Assembly (NCBI RefSeq): GCF_009857835.1
Contig: NZ_WWCL01000001.1
Coordinates: forward strand, 930,001 to 994,000
DNA length: 64,000 nucleotides
Reading direction: 5' to 3'
From: Duganella fentianensis
GTDB lineage: Bacteria; Pseudomonadota; Gammaproteobacteria; Burkholderiales; Burkholderiaceae_D
How positions within the stretch are numbered: position 1 is the stretch's first letter; each line of letters starts with the position of its first letter. The notes below the pieces were generated by a model that saw only the letters and a program-made list of their open reading frames with translations, searched no databases and was not told where the DNA came from. This document shows positions 9,828-18,830 of this stretch, piece by piece. A program made the position numbers and the translations under genes.

Positions 9828-9863
9828 CCCGCCGCCTGAAGTGCTTCAGGCGGCGGGTTTTTT
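9828..9863 (+). terminator. Intrinsic terminator after flgL
   Basis: A perfect 13-bp inverted repeat (cccgccgcctgaa / ttcaggcggcggg) with a four-base loop is followed by six T. It lies 30 bases after the flgL stop and ends the flg operon on the + strand. It lacks a T-run on the opposite strand, so it need not stop the convergent giant gene. Confidence 0.93.
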
Positions 9864-9914
9864 GTATGGGCAGGGGCAGGCGCAGGCACTACGGGCCAGC
9901 GCCCCCGGGCGGCT

Positions 9915-12900
9915 TTATTTGACGGCGAGGATGCCGTGCTGGAGCGGCTGGCGCAGCCAGTCCTGCGGGCTGCTGGCGGTGTCGCTCAGGCTGGCGCTGG
10001 CGGCATCGTAGCGGCGTAGCTGTTCGCCCAGCGCGGCCACCTGGCTGGACAGGCTGGCGCTGGCGGCTGCCAGTGGGCCGGCTGCGGCCGCAGGGACGCT
10101 GAGCTGGTTCGGCGTGCTGGTGGCGTACTCGCCGGCGGACTCGGTGATGGCCTGAGCGATGGCCTGGGTGAGAGCGCTGGTATTGGCGGCGCGGCTGGTC
10201 AGGAACCAGACGTCGGCCAGCTGGCCGCTGCTGCCATCGCTACGGGTAAAGCTGGAGCGCAAGCCTATCCAGTTATTGTTATCGAGTTCGCTGACCTTGC
10301 TGGCATCCACCGTCAGGCTGGCCACGCCGACCGAGCCCAGCGTGCGCAATTCTCCGCTCTGGCTGACGCCGTCGCTATTGCTGTCGACCCAGACGCGCAG
10401 AGCATCGAACTGGCTATCCTTGCTATCGACGATGCCGTCATGGTTGCTGTCCAGATCGGACAGGGCGGCGAAACCGTCGCTGGCGCGGCTGCCATCGCTG
10501 CGCTGGGTAGCGGTGCCGAACAGTTCGCGGCCGTCGCTGATCTGGCCATCGTGGTTGCGATCGAGCACCAGCAAGCCGTCGCCGCTGCCTACCCAGCCCG
10601 TGTTGATACGTTCGCCATCGGCATAGATGTCGAACCGGGTGCCTGCTTCGATGCCCGTAGTGCGGATGCCGTTGCCATCCAGATCGAGGATCAGCGGGCT
10701 ACCGGCCGGCAGTACGGCCAGCTGGTCGGCCGTCAGCGCGGCGCGCTGGTCGGTGGTCAGGGCGCACACCTGGGTCGATGCCATGGCCGCCACATCGGCG
10801 ATGCTGATGGCCGCAATCTGTTCGGCCGTCAGGGCTTTGATCTGGGTGGCTTTGAGCGAGCGCATCTGCGCGGTGGTCAGCGAACCTATCTGCACTGCGC
10901 TCAGGTAGGCGATGGCGGTGGCCGTCAGATTGGCCAGCTGGGCCGTCTTCAGGGCGGCGATTTCATTGCCGTCCAGCGAGCGTACCTGATCGGAGCCGAG
11001 GGCATTCAGTGCCGAGGCCGACAGCATCGACAGCAGCACGGGATCGAGCACGGCCAGCTGGGCCGTGGTCAGGCCGATGGACTGGGTCGAACCCATGGCA
11101 GCCATCTGTGCCGTGCGCATGCCGTTCAGCATATCGGACGACAGGCCGCTGATCTGGTCGGAACTGAAGCCGCCGATCTGGTTTGTGGTGAAGGCACTCA
11201 TGGAACCCAGTGCTGCCAGCTGGTCGGTGGTAATGCCGCGCACCTGGGTTACCGCCAGCGAAGCCAGCGCCTTGGTGGTAAGGGCGGCAAACTGGTTGGC
11301 CGTGAGGGCGGCCAGCTGGGCCGTCTTCAGGGTCTGCAGCTGGCCCGTGGTGAGGCCGCCGACAGCGTCGGCATTGAGCGCGGCGATCTGGTCGGTATTC
11401 AGGGTGGTCATGTTCAGACCACGCGCCTGATTCGGCGTCAGGCTGTTCAGCTGTGACGTGCTCAGGGTGGACATCTGGCGCAAGGTCAGCGCCGCCAGCT
11501 GGGCCGAGTTGATGGTGGCCAGCTGGTCGAGGTTGATGGAGCTGAGCTGGTCGGTGGTCAGCGCCGCCACCTGGCTGCCTGTCAGCACGCCCAGCGTGGT
11601 CAGCACGTTGATCTGGTCGGTGCTCATGGCCGTGATGTCGCCGGGGCTGAGGGTGGCAATCTGGCGTGTGGCCAGGGCGGCGATCTGGTCCAGCGTCAGC
11701 GCAGCAAACTGGATGCGGCTGAGGGCATTCAGTTGCAGGCTGGTCAGGGCCGGTACGTCGTCGACTTCGATGGCCTGCAGCTGGTCCGTGCTGAGGCCGG
11801 CAAACGCCGTAACATTCAGCGAACGCACTTGCGCCGTGGTCAGGCCAACGATCTGGTCGGTGCTAAAGCCTTGCAGCTGGCCTTTGCTGAGCGCGGCAAT
11901 CTGGCTGGTCTTCAGCGTCACCATATGGTCGCCATCGATGGCCACGAACTGGTCGGTAGTGAGGGCGCTCACCTGCAGCGTGGTCAGGCCGGCCAGCGTC
12001 TGCAGACCGTTGATCTGGTCGCTGGTCAGGGCTTTCACCTGGGTGGTGGTGAGGGCGGCCACTTCGGCCGTGGTGAGGATGCCGAACTGGTCCACGCTGA
12101 GGTTGGCGATCTGCTGGGTGGTGAGCGCAGCGACCTGATTGGTCTTCAGCCCGGCCAGATCTTCCACTTCCATCGACCCAATCTGGTCGCTGGAGAGGCC
12201 GCGCAAGGCTGCCGTGTTGAGGGCGCGCCACTGGTTCACGCTCAGCAGCTGAATCTGGTGGGTGTTCATGGCCCCCAGCTGGCGGCTGTTCAGCGCGCTC
12301 AGTTGCAGGGTGTTGAGCACGGCGATCTGGTCGTCGTTCAAGGCCTGGATGCGGTCCGTGCTCAGGGCCGCTATCTGCATGGTGTTGAAGGCGCCCAGTG
12401 TGCCCAGCATGAAGAACTGGTCGGGTGTCAGATAGCCGAGCTGGGTCGAGGTCAGGGCGGCAATCTGCGCCGTGCTCAGGCTGGTCAGCTGCACGCTGGT
12501 CATGCTGACCAGTTCGTCCGAGGTGAGGGCGCGGATCTGGTGGCTGCGCAGTGCGGCCAGATCGTTGAGTTCTATGGCCACCAGCTGGTCGGTGCTGAGG
12601 CTGGCAATGGCGCGGGTCGACAGGGCACGGAACTGGTTTTCCGTCAGGTTGACGATCTGGTCGGTCGTCAGGGCGCGGATCTGGTTCTGGCCCAGCGCAC
12701 TCACGGTGGCGGTATTCAGGCTGCCGATCTGGTTGTTGCTGATGGCCTGGATCTGGTCGCTGCTCAGGGCCAGCAACTGGGCCGAACGCAGGGCGGCGAT
12801 ATCGCCCAGCGAAATGGCCTGGATCTGGTCGCTATTCAGGGCCGACAGATTGCGCGTATTCAGCGCCAGTATGCTGGCGGTGCTGAGCGCGCCGATCTGG

Positions 12901-15900
12901 TCGGTAGTCAGTACGGCCAGCTGGGCCGAACGCAGCGCGGCCACCTGCACCGTGCGCAGGCTGGCGATCTGGTCTGGCGAGAGCGACAGGATCTGGTCCG
13001 AAGTCAGCGATTGCACCTGGCTGCTGGCCATGCCGCGCAGATTGCTCAGGGCTGCCAGTTGTGCCGTGCTCAGCACGGCAACCTGGGCCAGCGTCAGGGC
13101 CGCGACTTCCTGCGAAGTCAAAGCCCCCACCTGGTCGGTCGTCAGGGCCAGCAGCTGGGCGCTGTTGAGCACTTGCAGCTGGGCCGATTTCAGCGCGGCG
13201 ATATCGGGCACTTCGATGGCGGCGATCTGGTCCGAATTCAGGCCGGACAGGGCGGCCGTGGCCAGCGCGGCCAGCTGGTTGCCGCGCAGCTGCACCATCT
13301 GGTCGGTGGTCAGCGCCGCCAGCTGGGTAGCGGACAGCACGGCCAGTTGCCTGGTGTTGAGTAGGCCGATATCGTATTCCGTCAGGCCGGCTATGCGGGT
13401 GGTCGACATGGCGGCAATCTGGGCCGTCGAATACTCGGCCAGATTGCCCAGCGATGCGGCTTGCACATTGCTGAGGGCTGCCAGCTGGGTCTGCGAGAAG
13501 GCGGAAATGCTGGCGCTACTTAATGCGCGTAGCTGGTCGGTCAGCAGGGCTGCCATCTGGTCGGTGGTCAGGGCGCGCAGCTGGGCCGAGGTCATGGCCG
13601 CGAAGTCGCGTGCTTCGATGGCGTCGATCTGGTCGGTGTTCAGCGCGGCCAGCAGGCTCAGGTTGAGGGCGCGTATCTGTCCCGTCGACAGTGCCACGAT
13701 CTGGTCGCTATTGATGCCACCCACTTGCTGGTTGCCCAGCGCCGCCAGCTGTTTGGTGGTGAGCGAAACAAAGCGGGCTGGCGTGAGCGAGACCAGCTGG
13801 TCGGTACTGAGGGCCGATACCTGCTGGGTGGTCAGTACGGCCAGATTGCTCAGTGCGGCGATCTGGTCGCTGGTCAGGTAGCTGAGCTGGCGCGTCGTCA
13901 GGGCTGCCACTTCGCTGCTGATCAGGGTGCCGTACTGGGTCAGCGTGAGAGCGGCCAGCTGGTCGCTGCTGAGCATCATCAGCTGATTGGTTTTCAGTGC
14001 GATCAGATCCGGGCCCGTCAGGTTGATCAGCTGGTCGGTGGTCAGTGCCGCGATCACCGTGCCGGGCAGGGCGCGGATCTGGCCCGTGGTCAGGGCGGGA
14101 ATCTGGTCGGTACTCAGATAGGTGATCTGGGTCTCGTCCAGTGCAGCCACTTGCGAGGTTTTCAGCGCGGCGATCTGGCTTTGCGACAATGCCATGATCT
14201 GGTCGCTGCTCAGGCCGCGGATCTGGCGCGTGCTGAGGCCGGCCAGACTGCTCAGGGCATTGAACTGGCTGGTGGTCAGTATGCCTAGCTGGCCCGGCGT
14301 CAGGGCCGCGATTTCCTGCGAAGTGAAGGCGCCCAGCTGGGCCAGCGTGAGCGCGCGCAGCTGATCGCTGCTCAGGCTGGCTACCTGATCGCTGCGGAAG
14401 GCCGCCACATCGGGCAGCTCCATGGCGGCAATCTGGTCGGTGCTGAAGCTGGCCAGCGTGTTCAGACTGAGCCCGCGGATCTGGGCCGTGACCAGCGCCG
14501 CAATCTGGGCCGTCGTCAGCGCGGCCAGCTGGATATTGCTCAGTGCGTTCAACTGGCCGGTACGGAAGGTCGGTATCTGTTCCACGCCAAGGCTGGCCAG
14601 CTGGTCGGTGGTAAAGCCTCCGACCTGATCGGTGGTGAAGGGCGACAGCGTGCTCAGACCATCGACCTGGGCCAGCGTCAGGGTAGCGATCTGGTCATTG
14701 CGCAAGGCAGCCAGCGTGCGGCTGGTCAGCGCAGCGAACTGGTTAGAGGTCAGCGATACCAGCTGGTCGCTGCTCAGGGCGGTGATCTGGTTGGTGCCCA
14801 GCGCCGCCACATTGGCCACGCGGATGGCAACGATCTGGTCGGTCGACAGGGCGCCCAGGGTGGTGCCGCTCAGGCTGCGCACCTGCGCCGAACTGAGGGC
14901 CGCAATCGCCCCCGTGGTCAGCGCCCCCACCTGCAGATTGGTCAGGCCGGCGATCTGGCTGGTTTTCAGGGTGGTGATGCGGTTCAGTGCCAGACTGGCG
15001 ATCTGGTCGGTGGTGAGCGCCGCAATCTGGCGGCTGGTCAGCGGTGCCAGCGAAGCGAAGGCGGCGATCTGGTCGGTCGAGAGCGAACCGATCTGCAGCG
15101 GCGTCAGGTTGGCGATATCGATGGTGCTGAGCGAACCGAATTGGGGCGCGGTCAGCGCCCGCAATTGATCGCTGGTCAGGGCCGTAATCTGCTTGGTCGA
15201 GAGTGCTGCCAGATCCTGCAGTTCGATGGCTTGAATCTGCTCGGTATTCAGGGCTGCCAGCTGATCCGAGGTAAGGGCGCGGAACTGGCCCGTGGTCAGC
15301 GCCACCACTTCGGCACTGCTCAGCGCCATCATCTGGTCGGTGGTCAGGGCAGCGATCTGGCGCGAGGTCAGGCCGGCCAGAATCACCAGCGAAAGCGAGG
15401 CGATCTGGTCGGTCGTCAAGGCGGCGATGGCTTCCGGCGAGAAGCTGGCCAGCGAAGTCAGCGAGGCCAGCTGATCGCTGCTCAGGGCGGCTTTCTGATC
15501 AGGCGTGAGGGCCGCGATTTCGGCCGTGGTCAGGATGCTGATCTGCGAGGTGCTCAGGGCCCGCACCTGATCGGTACTCAGACCGGCCACCTGGCGCGTG
15601 TTCAGGGTGGCCAGCGAGATGTTGCTGATGGCCGCAATCTGGTCGGTGCTCAGGCCGGCCAGATTGGCCGGGCTGATGGCGCGCAACTGGGTGCTGGTCA
15701 GCGTGCGGATCTGGTCGGTGTTGAGGCTGACCAGCTGGTCGGTATTGAGCACGGCAATCTGGCGCGAGCTCAGGGTGCGCAGGTCGGCCGTATTCAGGGT
15801 GGACAGCTGGTCGGTGCTGAAGGCGCCGATCTGGCGCGAACTGAGCGCAGCCAGCGTCACCAGTGCATCGATCTGTTCACTGTTCAGGCTGGCAATCTGG

Positions 15901-18734
15901 CTCAGTGTCAGCGCGGCCAGATTGGCCGATGGCAGGGCGCGCAGCTGGGCCGTGCTGAGCGCCTGCAACTGGGCGCTGGTGAGCGAGGACAGCTGGCGCG
16001 TGGTCAGGGCCACCAGATCGGCATTGCGCAGCGCCGCCATGCGGTCCGTACCCAGGGCGGCGATGGCCACCGAGCTCAGTGCGCGCACCTGATCGGTGCT
16101 CATGGCATAGACCTGGTCACTGCTGATGGCGGCGGCCTGATCGGTGTTAAAGGCGGCCAGCTGGTTGGTCAGCAGGCTGGCAAAGCTGGCCGTGGTCAGA
16201 TCGGCGATCTGGGCCGTGGTCAGACCCGGCAGCTGGCGCGTGCTGAGCGGGTTGAGCGAACTCATCGCGGCCAGCTGCTCGCTACTCAGTGCCGACAGCT
16301 GGTTGCTGGTCAGCGAGCGGATTTCGGCCGTGGTGAAGGCGGCCAGCTGGGCCGTGCTCAGGGCTGCCAGCTGCTGGCTGCTCAGCTGCGCTACCTGCGC
16401 CGTACGCATGGCGCGGATATCGCGCGTCTCGATGGCTGCAATGGCGTCCGTGCTCAGGTAGGCGATGGCGCTGGTGCTGAGGGCGGTAATCTGGGCTGTG
16501 TTGAGGGCGACGATCTGGTCGGTATTCAGGGCTTGCAGCTGGTCGCTGGTGAAGGCCGAGAACTGGCGCGTGCTCAGGCCGGTCAGGTCGCTCAGCGTGA
16601 GGGTGTTGATCTGGTCGGTGGTGAGCGCCTTGATCTGGCGTGTGCTCAGGGCCGACAGATAGCGCAGCGCATCGATCTGCTCGCTGTTCAGGGCCACGAT
16701 CTGGTCGCTGGCCAGTGCCGCCGTATCGGCCGAAGTCAGGGCTGCGATCTGTTCCGTGCTAAGTACGGCGATCTGCTGGCTCAGCAGCTTGTTGACCTGG
16801 CTGGAATCGAGCGCGGCGATGTCGCGCGTTTCGATGGCCAGCAACTGGTCCGAGGTCAGCGCCGTGATGGCGGCCGAGTTCAGGCCGCGGAATTGCGGAC
16901 CGCTGAGCGCGACGATCTGGTCGGTGGTGAGGGCGATGATCTGGTCGGAACCCAGTACGCGCAGCTGGCCGCTGGCCAGCGTAGCCAGATTGCGGGTCGA
17001 CAGCGATTGCAGCTGGTCGGTGGTGAACGAGGCGATCTGCCGGCTCGACATGCCTGCCAGCGTAGTCAGCGCATTGAGCTGGTCGGTGGTCAGCACGCTG
17101 ATCTGGTCGGTGCTGAGGGCGGCAATGGCGCTGCTGCTGAGGGCAGCAAACTGGTCGCTCAGCAGCACCACCAGCTGTTCCGTGTTGAGCCGGTTCACCT
17201 GCGAGGAACGCAGGGCGGCGATATCGCGCGTTTCGATCGCTTCGATCTGGTCGCTGCTCATGGCGTTCAGCACATCGCCCGTCAGGCTGGCTACCTGGCT
17301 GGCCGTCAGCCAGATGATCTGGTCGCTGCTCAGTGCCTGTACCTGCTCGCCATTCAGGGCGGCCAGCTGGGTGCTGGTCAGGGCGACGATGGCGCGGCTC
17401 TGCAGCGACACCATCTGGTCGGTAGTGAGTGCGCGGATCTGGGCCGAATTAAGCAGCGGCATGTTGCGCAGTACATTGATCTGGTCGGTGCTCAGGCTGG
17501 CCAGCTGGCCCGGCAGCATGCCGGTCAGGTCATTGCTGCTGATGGCGCTGACCTGATCGGTACTCAGTGCCAGCAGCTGGTCGGAATTGAGCACGCGGAA
17601 CTGGCGTGTACTGAGCACGGCCAGATCGCGCGTTTCGATCGCCAGCATCTGGTCCGAAACCAGTGCCGCCAGCACGTCCGTGGCCAGACCGGCAAACTGG
17701 TCGGTGCTCAGTGCAACCACCTGATCGGTGGTCAGGGTGATGACCTGATCGCTGTTCAGCGCAGCCAGCTGGGCCGTGCTGAGCGTGGTCAGGGTACGGG
17801 TGGTGATGTTGCTGAGCTGGGCCGTCGTCAGGGCGCCCATCTGGGCCGAATTCAGCGGCGTCAGCGTACTGAGGGCATTGAACTGGTCGGTCGTCAGACT
17901 GGTGATCTGGTCGGTGCTGAAGGCGGCGATGGCCTGGCTGCGCAGCGCCCGCATCTGGCTGGTGCTGAGGCCGGACAACTGGGTGCCGCCAAGCGAGCGT
18001 ATCTGGCTGCTCGACATGCCTACCAGATCGCGCGTTTCGATGGCGCCCATCTGGTCGCTGCTCAGGCTGTTGAGCAGGTCGGTGCTCAGGCCGGCCACCT
18101 GGGCGCCACTTAAGCCCACCACCTGATCGGTGCTGATGACGTTGATCTGGTCGAGGTTGAATACATTCAGCTGGCCCGTGGTCAGCTGGGCCAGATTGGC
18201 CGTGCTCAGGCTGGCGATCTGGCTGGTGGTGAGTGACTGGATGGCGCTGGTATTGAAAGCGCGCAGTTGCTGCGAGGCCAGTATGCCCAGCTGGTCGGTC
18301 GTCAGGCTGGCGGCCTGATCGGAACCCAGCGCCGCCAGTTGCGCCGTGGTGAGGGCGCGCAGATCGACGGTTTCCAGCGCCACGACCTGGCTGGCATTGA
18401 GCAGGTTGAGCTGGCGGGTGGTCAGGGCGGCCATTTCGCGCGTGCTCAGGGCTACCAGCTGGTCGGTACTCAGGGCCGAGAACAGGTCGCTACTGAGGGC
18501 GGCGATCTGCAGGGTGGACATGGTGGGAATGTTGTCCGTGCCCAGACCTGCCAGCGCGGCTACGCTCAGGGCATTGAGCTGGTTGGTGCGCAGCACCTTG
18601 GTCTGCGCCGTACTGAGCACGGCCACCTGTTCCGAACTGAGCACGCTCATATCTTCGGTCGTCAGCAGGCCGATCTGCACAGTCGTGAGACTGGCGATCT
18701 GGTCTGTTGTGAAAAGATTAACGATCGAAGTCAT
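9915..18734 (-). CDS. Giant octapeptide-repeat protein with C-terminal EF-hand-like calcium domain
   Basis: This 2939-residue protein starts MTSIVNLFTTDQ behind a GGGAGA ribosome site. Residues 8-2674 are an unbroken octapeptide array of the form L-[ST]-[ST]-D-Q-[ILV]-x-[AS], about 321 units. They are arranged in 134-residue super-repeats of 16 octads plus a hexapeptide such as LTTLAG. Residues about 2675-2939 hold a domain seen in large secreted calcium-binding proteins: SPLILDLDGNGI, GDGLLVLDRNHDGQI..GRELFG, DSNHDGIVDSKD and DSNSDGVSQSGE, with canonical DxNxDGx loops. No Sec signal, membrane segment or glycine-rich RTX nonapeptides are visible. The gene begins 96 bases after fliR on the same strand. 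I infer a secreted or surface fibre, exported by a type I or the flagellar system. Function is unknown. Confidence 0.9.
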   Translation of the reverse strand: MTSIVNLFTTDQIASLTTVQIGLLTTEDMSVLSSEQVAVLSTAQTKVLRTNQLNALSVAALAGLGTDNIPTMSTLQIAALSSDLFSALSTDQLVALSTREMAALTTRQLNLLNASQVVALETVDLRALTTAQLAALGSDQAASLTTDQLGILASQQLRAFNTSAIQSLTTSQIASLSTANLAQLTTGQLNVFNLDQINVISTDQVVGLSGAQVAGLSTDLLNSLSSDQMGAIETRDLVGMSSSQIRSLGGTQLSGLSTSQMRALRSQAIAAFSTDQITSLTTDQFNALSTLTPLNSAQMGALTTAQLSNITTRTLTTLSTAQLAALNSDQVITLTTDQVVALSTDQFAGLATDVLAALVSDQMLAIETRDLAVLSTRQFRVLNSDQLLALSTDQVSAISSNDLTGMLPGQLASLSTDQINVLRNMPLLNSAQIRALTTDQMVSLQSRAIVALTSTQLAALNGEQVQALSSDQIIWLTASQVASLTGDVLNAMSSDQIEAIETRDIAALRSSQVNRLNTEQLVVLLSDQFAALSSSAIAALSTDQISVLTTDQLNALTTLAGMSSRQIASFTTDQLQSLSTRNLATLASGQLRVLGSDQIIALTTDQIVALSGPQFRGLNSAAITALTSDQLLAIETRDIAALDSSQVNKLLSQQIAVLSTEQIAALTSADTAALASDQIVALNSEQIDALRYLSALSTRQIKALTTDQINTLTLSDLTGLSTRQFSAFTSDQLQALNTDQIVALNTAQITALSTSAIAYLSTDAIAAIETRDIRAMRTAQVAQLSSQQLAALSTAQLAAFTTAEIRSLTSNQLSALSSEQLAAMSSLNPLSTRQLPGLTTAQIADLTTASFASLLTNQLAAFNTDQAAAISSDQVYAMSTDQVRALSSVAIAALGTDRMAALRNADLVALTTRQLSSLTSAQLQALSTAQLRALPSANLAALTLSQIASLNSEQIDALVTLAALSSRQIGAFSTDQLSTLNTADLRTLSSRQIAVLNTDQLVSLNTDQIRTLTSTQLRAISPANLAGLSTDQIAAISNISLATLNTRQVAGLSTDQVRALSTSQISILTTAEIAALTPDQKAALSSDQLASLTSLASFSPEAIAALTTDQIASLSLVILAGLTSRQIAALTTDQMMALSSAEVVALTTGQFRALTSDQLAALNTEQIQAIELQDLAALSTKQITALTSDQLRALTAPQFGSLSTIDIANLTPLQIGSLSTDQIAAFASLAPLTSRQIAALTTDQIASLALNRITTLKTSQIAGLTNLQVGALTTGAIAALSSAQVRSLSGTTLGALSTDQIVAIRVANVAALGTNQITALSSDQLVSLTSNQFAALTSRTLAALRNDQIATLTLAQVDGLSTLSPFTTDQVGGFTTDQLASLGVEQIPTFRTGQLNALSNIQLAALTTAQIAALVTAQIRGLSLNTLASFSTDQIAAMELPDVAAFRSDQVASLSSDQLRALTLAQLGAFTSQEIAALTPGQLGILTTSQFNALSSLAGLSTRQIRGLSSDQIMALSQSQIAALKTSQVAALDETQITYLSTDQIPALTTGQIRALPGTVIAALTTDQLINLTGPDLIALKTNQLMMLSSDQLAALTLTQYGTLISSEVAALTTRQLSYLTSDQIAALSNLAVLTTQQVSALSTDQLVSLTPARFVSLTTKQLAALGNQQVGGINSDQIVALSTGQIRALNLSLLAALNTDQIDAIEARDFAAMTSAQLRALTTDQMAALLTDQLRALSSASISAFSQTQLAALSNVQAASLGNLAEYSTAQIAAMSTTRIAGLTEYDIGLLNTRQLAVLSATQLAALTTDQMVQLRGNQLAALATAALSGLNSDQIAAIEVPDIAALKSAQLQVLNSAQLLALTTDQVGALTSQEVAALTLAQVAVLSTAQLAALSNLRGMASSQVQSLTSDQILSLSPDQIASLRTVQVAALRSAQLAVLTTDQIGALSTASILALNTRNLSALNSDQIQAISLGDIAALRSAQLLALSSDQIQAISNNQIGSLNTATVSALGQNQIRALTTDQIVNLTENQFRALSTRAIASLSTDQLVAIELNDLAALRSHQIRALTSDELVSMTSVQLTSLSTAQIAALTSTQLGYLTPDQFFMLGTLGAFNTMQIAALSTDRIQALNDDQIAVLNTLQLSALNSRQLGAMNTHQIQLLSVNQWRALNTAALRGLSSDQIGSMEVEDLAGLKTNQVAALTTQQIANLSVDQFGILTTAEVAALTTTQVKALTSDQINGLQTLAGLTTLQVSALTTDQFVAIDGDHMVTLKTSQIAALSKGQLQGFSTDQIVGLTTAQVRSLNVTAFAGLSTDQLQAIEVDDVPALTSLQLNALSRIQFAALTLDQIAALATRQIATLSPGDITAMSTDQINVLTTLGVLTGSQVAALTTDQLSSINLDQLATINSAQLAALTLRQMSTLSTSQLNSLTPNQARGLNMTTLNTDQIAALNADAVGGLTTGQLQTLKTAQLAALTANQFAALTTKALASLAVTQVRGITTDQLAALGSMSAFTTNQIGGFSSDQISGLSSDMLNGMRTAQMAAMGSTQSIGLTTAQLAVLDPVLLSMLSASALNALGSDQVRSLDGNEIAALKTAQLANLTATAIAYLSAVQIGSLTTAQMRSLKATQIKALTAEQIAAISIADVAAMASTQVCALTTDQRAALTADQLAVLPAGSPLILDLDGNGIRTTGIEAGTRFDIYADGERINTGWVGSGDGLLVLDRNHDGQISDGRELFGTATQRSDGSRASDGFAALSDLDSNHDGIVDSKDSQFDALRVWVDSNSDGVSQSGELRTLGSVGVASLTVDASKVSELDNNNWIGLRSSFTRSDGSSGQLADVWFLTSRAANTSALTQAIAQAITESAGEYATSTPNQLSVPAAAAGPLAAASASLSSQVAALGEQLRRYDAASASLSDTASSPQDWLRQPLQHGILAVK
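10713..18713 (-). repeat. Hierarchical repeat array: 24-bp octads in 402-bp super-repeats
   Basis: Parsing the protein by hand gives 19 leading octads, then 18 blocks. Blocks 1-13 start at 18257 and step exactly 402 bp (17855, 17453, 17051 and so on to 13433). Block 14 (13031-12390) has 26 octads instead of 16. Blocks 15 and 16 (12389 and 11987) are again 402 bp. Block 17 (11585-11193) lacks three residues in its eighth octad. Block 18 (11192-10713) has 20 octads and no hexapeptide. The sum reproduces the array length exactly. Octads 9-10 of most blocks read x-[ST]-D-Q-[ILM]-x-A-I-E-x-x-D. Confidence 0.92.
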
Positions 18735-18830
18735 TACATTGTTCTCCCGGATGCTTCCATGATACGCGCATTATTGCCACATGGAAACCAAATCCTTGCT
18801 ATGTGCTGTTCATACCTTCATTGTATTTCT

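Noticed and set aside
15141-18113. 990-codon open frame on the + strand across the repeat gene (and a 543-codon one at 11733-13364)
   Set aside because: They are antisense images of the octad array: a 24-bp repeat without stops in that frame stays open throughout. They have no ribosome sites or known domains.
10713-18713. Short, regular DNA repeats suggesting a CRISPR array
   Set aside because: The 24-bp units are coding, diverged in third positions and contiguous; there are no conserved repeats separated by unique spacers and no cas genes.
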